Origin: an uncultured Rhodoferax sp.
Lineage (GTDB): Bacteria > Pseudomonadota > Gammaproteobacteria > Burkholderiales > Burkholderiaceae_C
DNA: 5,982 nucleotides
Direction of reading: 5' to 3'
Assembly: GCA_936943465.1 (NCBI GenBank)
Contig: CAKZJN010000216.1
Location: forward strand, 1 to 5,982
Position 1 is the stretch's first letter, and every line of letters starts with the position of its first letter. Of the stretch, positions 1-5,982 are shown piece by piece. The notes under the pieces are model-generated. The model was given only the letters and a program-made list of their open reading frames with translations. It did no database searches and was not told the origin of the DNA. Made by a program: the position numbers and the translations under genes.

Positions 1-5
1 GCGCA

Positions 6-2324
<2,319 letters not shown>

Positions 2325-2401
2325 GTGATTTCCTTTGCCTTGCGTTGATGATTAACTGTAAACCGTTTTGAACAGCAGATTTGCAAGGTCTGGGGTTCTT
2401 C

Positions 2402-2764
2402 TCAAAATTCAACCGGCTCGGCCAAACATTTCAGCGGATGCCCCGCTTTGTGCGCCGCATCGAGCACTTGATCCACCTTGGTGGCCGCCACGTCTTTCGA
2501 ATACACACCGCACACGCCTTTTCCGTCCAGATGGATCTTGAGCATGATGGCCGTGGCAGCCTCGAGGTCCTTACCGAAAAATTCCTGAATGACCACCACC
2601 ACAAACTCCATGGGCGTGTAGTCATCGTTGAGCATGACCACCTGGTACATACCGGGTGGTTTGACTTTGAGCGGGACCCGCTCCAATACGACCGAATCGC
2701 TATCGTCCCGGTCGGGCACGCGGGTCGGGTTGGGAGGGGGAGTAACAGGTTTCTTGGTCGCCAT
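2402..2764 (-). CDS. clpS: ATP-dependent Clp protease adaptor protein ClpS
   Basis: Adaptor that binds N-degron substrates (bulky hydrophobic N-termini) and hands them to the N-domain of ClpA for degradation by ClpAP. The protein has 120 residues. A flexible Pro/Asp-rich N-terminal tail (1-35) precedes the ClpS fold. The family signature NDDYTPMEF (46-54) contains the N46/D47/D48 that bind the substrate amino terminus and the gatekeeper M52. H78 in IHLDGKG matches E. coli H66, followed by GVCGVYS (83-89) and AATKVDQV (93-100). The tail is about 12 residues longer than in E. coli. I chose the ATG at 2764, giving MATKKP, which agrees with the start I recall for Comamonadaceae ClpS. In-frame ATG (2800) and GTG (2803) codons would add 12-13 residues that look unlike ClpS. 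No clear Shine-Dalgarno precedes 2764; see the promoter entry just upstream. It is upstream of clpA on the same strand. Confidence 0.96.
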   Translation of the reverse strand: MATKKPVTPPPNPTRVPDRDDSDSVVLERVPLKVKPPGMYQVVMLNDDYTPMEFVVVVIQEFFGKDLEAATAIMLKIHLDGKGVCGVYSKDVAATKVDQVLDAAHKAGHPLKCLAEPVEF

Positions 2765-2800
2765 GCGTTCAATTCTATCGGTGGCCCAACAAGGCTGCAT
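2765..2800 (-). promoter_or_regulatory. Candidate clpS promoter, possibly leaderless
   Basis: On the minus strand TAGAAT (2772-2777) matches five of six bases of the sigma70 -10 consensus. It ends 7 nt before the clpS ATG, so initiation would fall at or one base before the A of the start codon. No convincing -35 element sits 16-18 nt upstream. A promoter is expected here because a strong terminator separates clpS from icd. The placement is an inference from sequence matching only. Confidence 0.35.
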
Positions 2801-2833
2801 CACCCCTACGATCTGGTGTCGTTTTGATGACTA

Positions 2834-2845
2834 TCAAGCGCTTGA
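2834..2845. repeat. 12-bp perfect palindrome between clpS and icd
   Basis: TCAAGCGCTTGA is a perfect inverted repeat with no spacer, located between the clpS promoter region and the icd terminator. It sits about 70 bp upstream of the clpS start. From memory, CTATCAAGCGCTTG-like strings recur in short intergenic repeats of Comamonadaceae genomes, so it may be a remnant of such a repeat. A protein-binding operator for clpS is the alternative. Neither can be decided from this window. Confidence 0.4.
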
Positions 2846-2849
2846 AATG

Positions 2850-2889
2850 AAAAAAGCCGCAGAGATTGAGGCTCTGCGGCCACTTTTTT
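2850..2889 (-). terminator. Rho-independent terminator of icd, symmetric on both strands
   Basis: A perfect 9-bp stem (2856-2864 GCCGCAGAG pairing with 2872-2880 CTCTGCGGC) encloses a 7-nt loop. Read on the minus strand, a run of six T (complement of A 2850-2855) follows the stem directly, the classic intrinsic terminator form, starting about 41 nt after the icd stop. On the plus strand the stem is followed after 3 nt by six T (2884-2889), so it could also stop plus-strand transcripts, though no plus-strand gene lies immediately upstream. It should insulate clpS from icd transcription. Confidence 0.9.
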
Positions 2890-2921
2890 GCCCGCTAATG
2901 GGCGGCAGGTTCGGAATCGAC

Positions 2922-4181
2922 CTACATCTGGTCAATCATGACCTGACCAAAGCCGGAGCAACTGACCTGGGTCGCGCCTTCCATCAGGCGGGCAAAGTCG
3001 TACGTCACCTTCTTGCTCAGAATGGCTTTTTCCATGGAACGCAACAGCAGGTCGGCGGCTTCCTTCCAGCCCATGTGGCGCAGCATCATTTCGGCCGACA
3101 GAATTTCCGAACCCGGGTTGACGTAGTCCTTGCCGGCGTACTTCGGTGCCGTGCCGTGGGTGGCCTCGAAACATGCCACGGAGTCCGACATATTGGCGCC
3201 CGGCGCGATGCCGATGCCACCCACCTGCGCCGCCAGCGCGTCGGAGATGTAGTCTCCGTTCAGGTTCAAAGTTGCCAGCACCGAGTACTCGGCCGGGCGG
3301 GTCAGAATCTGTTGCAGGAAGGCGTCGGCAATCACGTCCTTGATGATGATGTCGCGGCCCGTCTTGGGGTTCTTCAGGCGGCACCAGGTTCCGCCGTCAA
3401 TCGGCTGCGCGCCGAACTCGCGCTTGGCCAACGCGTAGCTCCAGTCGCGGAATCCACCTTCGGTGAACTTCATGATGTTGCCCTTGTGGACGATGGTCAC
3501 GTTGGGGCGGTCGTTATCAATCGCGTACTGGATCGCCTTGCGAATCAGGCGTTCCGTGCCTTCTATCGACACCGGCTTGACGCCAATGCCCGAGGTGTCG
3601 GGGAAGCGAATTTTCTTGACGCCCATTTCGTCAATCAAAAACTGGATCAGCTTCTTGGCCTTGTCGCTTTGGGCCTCGTATTCGATGCCGGCGTAAATGT
3701 CTTCGGAGTTTTCGCGGAACACCACCATGTTGGTCTTTTCGGGTTCCTTGACCGGAGATGGCACGCCCTTGAAGTACTGCACCGGGCGCAGGCAAACGTA
3801 GAGGTCAAGTTCCTGGCGCAGGGCCACATTGAGCGAACGGATGCCACCGCCCACCGGCGTGGTCAGCGGCCCCTTGATGGACACCACGTAATCGCGCAGC
3901 ACCTCCAGCGTTTCTTCGGGCAGCCAGACATCGGGACCGTAAATGCGCGTGGACTTTTCGCCGGCGTACACCTCCATCCAGTGGATCTTGCGCTGACCGC
4001 CATAGGACTTGGCCACCGCCGCGTCCACCACCTTGAGCATGACCGGCGTGATGTCCCTGCCGGTGCCATCGCCTTCAATAAACGGAATGATGGGCTGGTC
4101 CGGCACATTCAGCGACATGTCGGCGTTGACGGTGATCTTGGAGCCCCCGGTAGGAACTTGAACGTGCTGGTAAGTGGCCAT
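2922..4181 (-). CDS. icd: NADP-dependent isocitrate dehydrogenase
   Basis: TCA-cycle enzyme oxidising isocitrate to 2-oxoglutarate and CO2 with NADP+, as a cytoplasmic homodimer with Mg2+/Mn2+. The 419 residues are close to E. coli Icd (416) and align with a constant offset of three. Isocitrate-binding residues are S116, N118, R122, R132 and R156; catalytic Y163 and K233 are present; metal ligands D286, D310 and D314 are present. The NADP-specificity set K347, Y348, V354, Y394 and R398 is complete, so NADP rather than NAD is predicted. S116 sits in GGGIRSLN, the site phosphorylated by AceK in enteric bacteria; whether this organism has AceK is not visible here. The ATG is preceded by GGAG (4192-4195) at 10 nt, slightly long but usable. 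It is transcribed alone: divergent from the DUF192 gene and followed by a strong terminator. Confidence 0.98.
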   Translation of the reverse strand: MATYQHVQVPTGGSKITVNADMSLNVPDQPIIPFIEGDGTGRDITPVMLKVVDAAVAKSYGGQRKIHWMEVYAGEKSTRIYGPDVWLPEETLEVLRDYVVSIKGPLTTPVGGGIRSLNVALRQELDLYVCLRPVQYFKGVPSPVKEPEKTNMVVFRENSEDIYAGIEYEAQSDKAKKLIQFLIDEMGVKKIRFPDTSGIGVKPVSIEGTERLIRKAIQYAIDNDRPNVTIVHKGNIMKFTEGGFRDWSYALAKREFGAQPIDGGTWCRLKNPKTGRDIIIKDVIADAFLQQILTRPAEYSVLATLNLNGDYISDALAAQVGGIGIAPGANMSDSVACFEATHGTAPKYAGKDYVNPGSEILSAEMMLRHMGWKEAADLLLRSMEKAILSKKVTYDFARLMEGATQVSCSGFGQVMIDQM

Positions 4182-4304
4182 GAAAAACGGTCTCCGTCAG
4201 AAGGTAATCGCGATGTAACCCGCAATTTTAGTGCGCGCGCGTTACGCATGGCTGTCTGAACGCAGAGGAAATGCGCATCCCCCGCTTTGATTCAAAATAG
4301 CGGC
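4182..4304. promoter_or_regulatory. Divergent promoter region between icd and the DUF192 gene
   Basis: These 123 bp must start transcription in both directions. For icd, minus-strand TAAAAT (4225-4230) matches five of six -10 bases and would start transcription near 4218, giving a leader of about 37 nt that contains the GGAG at 4192-4195. No good -35 is seen; the spacer is an alternating GC tract (4231-4242). For the plus-strand gene, CAAAAT (4293-4298) is a weaker -10 candidate 6 nt before the ATG. The region is clearly intergenic; the individual elements are tentative. Confidence 0.45.
4203..4220. promoter_or_regulatory. Imperfect dyad at the predicted icd transcription start
   Basis: A perfect 8-bp palindrome ATCGCGAT (4207-4214) is extended to GGTA on the left and TA-CC on the right with two unpaired bases. 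It overlaps the predicted icd +1 and lies upstream of its ribosome binding site, a position suited to an operator. I recognise no known regulator site in it, and a chance palindrome is quite possible. Confidence 0.25.
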
Positions 4305-4754
4305 ATGAAAAAACTTCTCACCGCCTGCCTTTCCGCCGTTCTGTGGCTGTGCTCCGCCGCCTACGCGCAGGAAACGCCCCAGACCCAGTTGCAGCGCATC
4401 ACCCTGACAGCGGGCATTCACCAGATTGATACCCAGGTGGCGCTGACGCCTGAACAACACCAGATCGGCCTGATGTACCGCAGCGAAATGCCGCAGGGCG
4501 AAGGCATGATTTTTGTGTTTCAGGCCCCTAGCAAGCAGTGCTTCTGGATGAAGAACACGCTGCTGCCACTGACCGCGGCCTTTATTGCCGACGACGGCAC
4601 CATCGTGAATCTGGAAGACATGAAGCCGCAAACTACCGACTCGCACTGCTCCGCCAAGCCGGTGCGCTTCGTGCTGGAGATGAACCAGGGATGGTTTGCC
4701 AGGAAAGGCATCAAGCCCGGCTTCAAGCTCGCCGGGCGTATCTTCAGCAACTAG
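4305..4754 (+). CDS. Exported DUF192 family protein
   Basis: Small secreted or periplasmic protein of the DUF192 (COG1430) family, whose biochemical role is not established. Of 149 residues, 1-21 form a Sec signal peptide: KK, a hydrophobic stretch, then AYA with likely cleavage before Q22. The mature part carries the family landmarks: GLMYRSEMP (61-69), GMIFVF (73-78), FWMKNTLLPL (86-95), the strand AAFIADDGTIVNLEDM (97-112) and a C-terminal GIKPGFKL (135-142). LTAC at 5-8 resembles a lipobox but is too close to the N-terminus to leave a hydrophobic region, so a lipoprotein is unlikely. I chose the ATG at 4305 because it starts the signal peptide cleanly; an in-frame TTG at 4287 would add six residues. 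No Shine-Dalgarno is visible before either. The gene is divergent from icd and convergent with ackA, ending 9 nt from it. Confidence 0.92.
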   Translation: MKKLLTACLSAVLWLCSAAYAQETPQTQLQRITLTAGIHQIDTQVALTPEQHQIGLMYRSEMPQGEGMIFVFQAPSKQCFWMKNTLLPLTAAFIADDGTIVNLEDMKPQTTDSHCSAKPVRFVLEMNQGWFARKGIKPGFKLAGRIFSN

Positions 4755-4763
4755 CCGAAGACT

Positions 4764-5954
4764 TTAGGTCGCGATGAGTCGCGCGGCTTCGCGCGCAGCC
4801 ACCACGCCTTCGTCGGTCGGAATCACCCAGACCTCGACCGCGCTACCCGGCGCGTGAATCGCCATGGCGACATCGCCTGTGGCCTGCTGGTTCAGCGCGG
4901 CATCCACCGCAACACCCAGGTAGCCCAGCGCATTGCACACATCCTGGCGCAATGCCGCATCGTGCTCGCCAATGCCGCCGCTAAAGGCCAGTACGTCGAG
5001 GCCGCCAATGCAGGCGGTCAGGGCACCGGTTTCGCGCACCACGCGGTGGGTGAACTGGGCAATTGCCTTCTGGGCATTGGCGCTGCCATCGGCGCGCAGC
5101 GTGCGCATGTCGGCGGAAATGCCCGACACACCCAACAGCCCACTTTGCTTATAAAGCAGCTTTTGCAGGCGCTTGTGGTCCCAGCCCTGCTCCAGCAGGT
5201 ACAGCAGCACGCCCGCGTCGAGCGTGCCGGTGCGGGTGCCCATCATCAAACCGTCAAGTGCCGAAAAGCCCATCGTGGTGGCGCGACTCTTTCCCTCGGT
5301 CGCAGCACACAGGCTGGCACCGTTGCCCAGGTGCGCCATCAGCACCCGCCCGTTGGCGCGCGGTGTGTGTTGCAACAGCGATGCCATCACAAACTGGTAC
5401 GACAGGCCGTGAAAGCCATAGCGGCGAACGCCCTGCGCACTCAACTCCTGTGGCAGCGCAAAGGCGTAGTCCACCTCGGCCAGCGTGGCGTGAAACGCGG
5501 TGTCAAAGCAGGCGATCTGGGGCAGTTCAGCAAAAGCCGCACGGAAAGCGCGAATGCCCTCCACGTTGTGCGGTTGGTGCAATGGTGCCAGTGAGTTCAA
5601 GCTGGAGAGGTTTTCCAGCACGGTGTCGTCCACCACCACACTGGCGCGGTAAATCTGGCCGCCATGCACCACGCGGTGCGCTACGGCTTCGATGCTGGGC
5701 ACGCCGGGTAGCGTGGCCAACAAGTCGCGCAGACTGCGCAGGGCCTGGGCAAACGAGTCGCCACCACTACCGTCCACCGGCAGCGCCTGTTGCTGAGCCT
5801 TGCCCTGAAAGCGCCAGCCCATGACCGGCTTGCCACCGGGCTCCAGGCCTTCAATGTTGCCGCTCAGCACGCTGGCTTGCACCTGGCCGGCGGCCAGCGG
5901 GTGCATGGAAAACTTGAGCGAGGATGAACCCGCGTTGACCGCAAGAATGGCCAT
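4764..5954 (-). CDS. ackA: Acetate kinase
   Basis: Cytoplasmic ASKHA-fold kinase interconverting acetate + ATP and acetyl phosphate + ADP, normally partnered with a phosphotransacetylase. The 396 residues match the family length (about 400). Motifs in order: VNAGSSSLKF (6-15, N7), AHRVVHGG (92-99, R94), CFDTAFH (149-155, D151 as catalytic acid), RRYGFHGLSY (177-186, H182), AHLGNGASL (207-215), GLMMGTR (235-241, R241), SGGIGEH (325-331) and VIPTDEG (377-383, with E382 retained). Two positions depart from the textbook enzyme: the usual HGTSH is HGLSY, placing Tyr at 186, and PTNEE is PTDEG. I recall HGLSY in other proteobacterial AckA proteins. Propionate could also be a substrate; the sequence alone does not exclude this. 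CGGAG (GGAG at 5960-5963) lies 5 nt before the ATG and supports the start. Only 28 nt upstream are visible, so whether a phosphotransacetylase gene precedes it is unknown. Confidence 0.96.
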   Translation of the reverse strand: MAILAVNAGSSSLKFSMHPLAAGQVQASVLSGNIEGLEPGGKPVMGWRFQGKAQQQALPVDGSGGDSFAQALRSLRDLLATLPGVPSIEAVAHRVVHGGQIYRASVVVDDTVLENLSSLNSLAPLHQPHNVEGIRAFRAAFAELPQIACFDTAFHATLAEVDYAFALPQELSAQGVRRYGFHGLSYQFVMASLLQHTPRANGRVLMAHLGNGASLCAATEGKSRATTMGFSALDGLMMGTRTGTLDAGVLLYLLEQGWDHKRLQKLLYKQSGLLGVSGISADMRTLRADGSANAQKAIAQFTHRVVRETGALTACIGGLDVLAFSGGIGEHDAALRQDVCNALGYLGVAVDAALNQQATGDVAMAIHAPGSAVEVWVIPTDEGVVAAREAARLIAT

Positions 5955-5959
5955 AAAAA

Positions 5960-5963
5960 CTCC
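5960..5963 (-). promoter_or_regulatory. Ribosome binding site of ackA
   Basis: GGAG on the minus strand, separated by five T from the ATG at 5954. It fixes the ackA start at the very edge of the window and contrasts with clpS and the DUF192 gene, which show no such site. Confidence 0.75.
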
Positions 5964-5982
5964 GGATCGGTGAAGCTGGTTT

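Noticed and set aside
2325..2401. Possible internal promoter for clpA in the 77-nt gap after clpS
   Set aside because: TTGCAA-like and TACAGT-like hexamers occur but are about 20 nt apart and poorly matched; no terminator either. Nothing firm enough to annotate.
2628..4259. 543-codon plus-strand open frame running across clpS, the intergenic gap and icd
   Set aside because: Across icd it is in codon register and open for the same codon-usage reason. It would have to pass through the icd terminator hairpin, and its product resembles no family I know.
4305..4328. Lipobox-like LTAC in the DUF192 signal peptide
   Set aside because: The cysteine is at residue 8, leaving no hydrophobic core before it; the AYA cleavage site at residue 21 fits much better.
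4242..4646. 134-codon minus-strand frame opposite the DUF192 gene
   Set aside because: In codon register with the DUF192 gene, which has a signal peptide and the family motifs; the antisense product has none.
4781..4794. GCGCG/CGCGC hairpin with a 4-nt loop near the ackA 3' end
   Set aside because: It lies inside the ackA coding sequence and has no T-tract on either strand, so it does not look like a terminator.
4854..5594. 246-codon plus-strand open frame opposite ackA
   Set aside because: Codon-register shadow of ackA with low-complexity Ala/Gln/Arg/His-rich translation.

Overview
The window holds five complete, ordinary housekeeping genes from a moderately GC-rich bacterium. The protein sequences (ClpS beginning MATKKP, a 419-residue NADP-type Icd, AckA with the HGLSY variant) together with clpS-clpA lying beside icd and a DUF192 gene point to a betaproteobacterium of the order Burkholderiales, probably Comamonadaceae (Rhodoferax/Polaromonas/Acidovorax type). 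That placement is inferred from recalled family sequences and gene order, not from a search.

Layout from left to right. Positions 6-2764 on the minus strand carry clpS followed by clpA, the adaptor and AAA+ unfoldase of the ClpAP protease, with a 77-nt gap between them. Positions 2765-2921 form an intergenic stretch with a likely clpS promoter, a 12-bp perfect palindrome and a strong hairpin terminator for icd. Positions 2922-4181 (minus) are icd, NADP-dependent isocitrate dehydrogenase. Positions 4182-4304 are a divergent promoter region. Positions 4305-4754 (plus) encode an exported DUF192 protein. Only 9 nt separate it from the convergent ackA (acetate kinase) at 4764-5954 on the minus strand, whose upstream partner, if any, lies beyond the right edge.

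Functionally there are two themes. ClpS and ClpA work directly together: ClpS delivers N-end-rule substrates to the ClpA N-domain. Icd and AckA both act in central carbon metabolism, around isocitrate and acetyl phosphate/acetyl-CoA, but they are separate transcription units. The DUF192 protein has no secure function.

I found no mobile element, CRISPR array, tRNA, rRNA or novel gene system. The long open frames opposite the real genes are codon-register shadows. The observations most worth a check are the two genes with no visible Shine-Dalgarno sequence (clpS and the DUF192 gene). Each has a -10-like hexamer 6-7 nt before the ATG, which would give leaderless mRNAs. The others are small dyads in the intergenic regions and a few family-level residue variations in ClpA and AckA.
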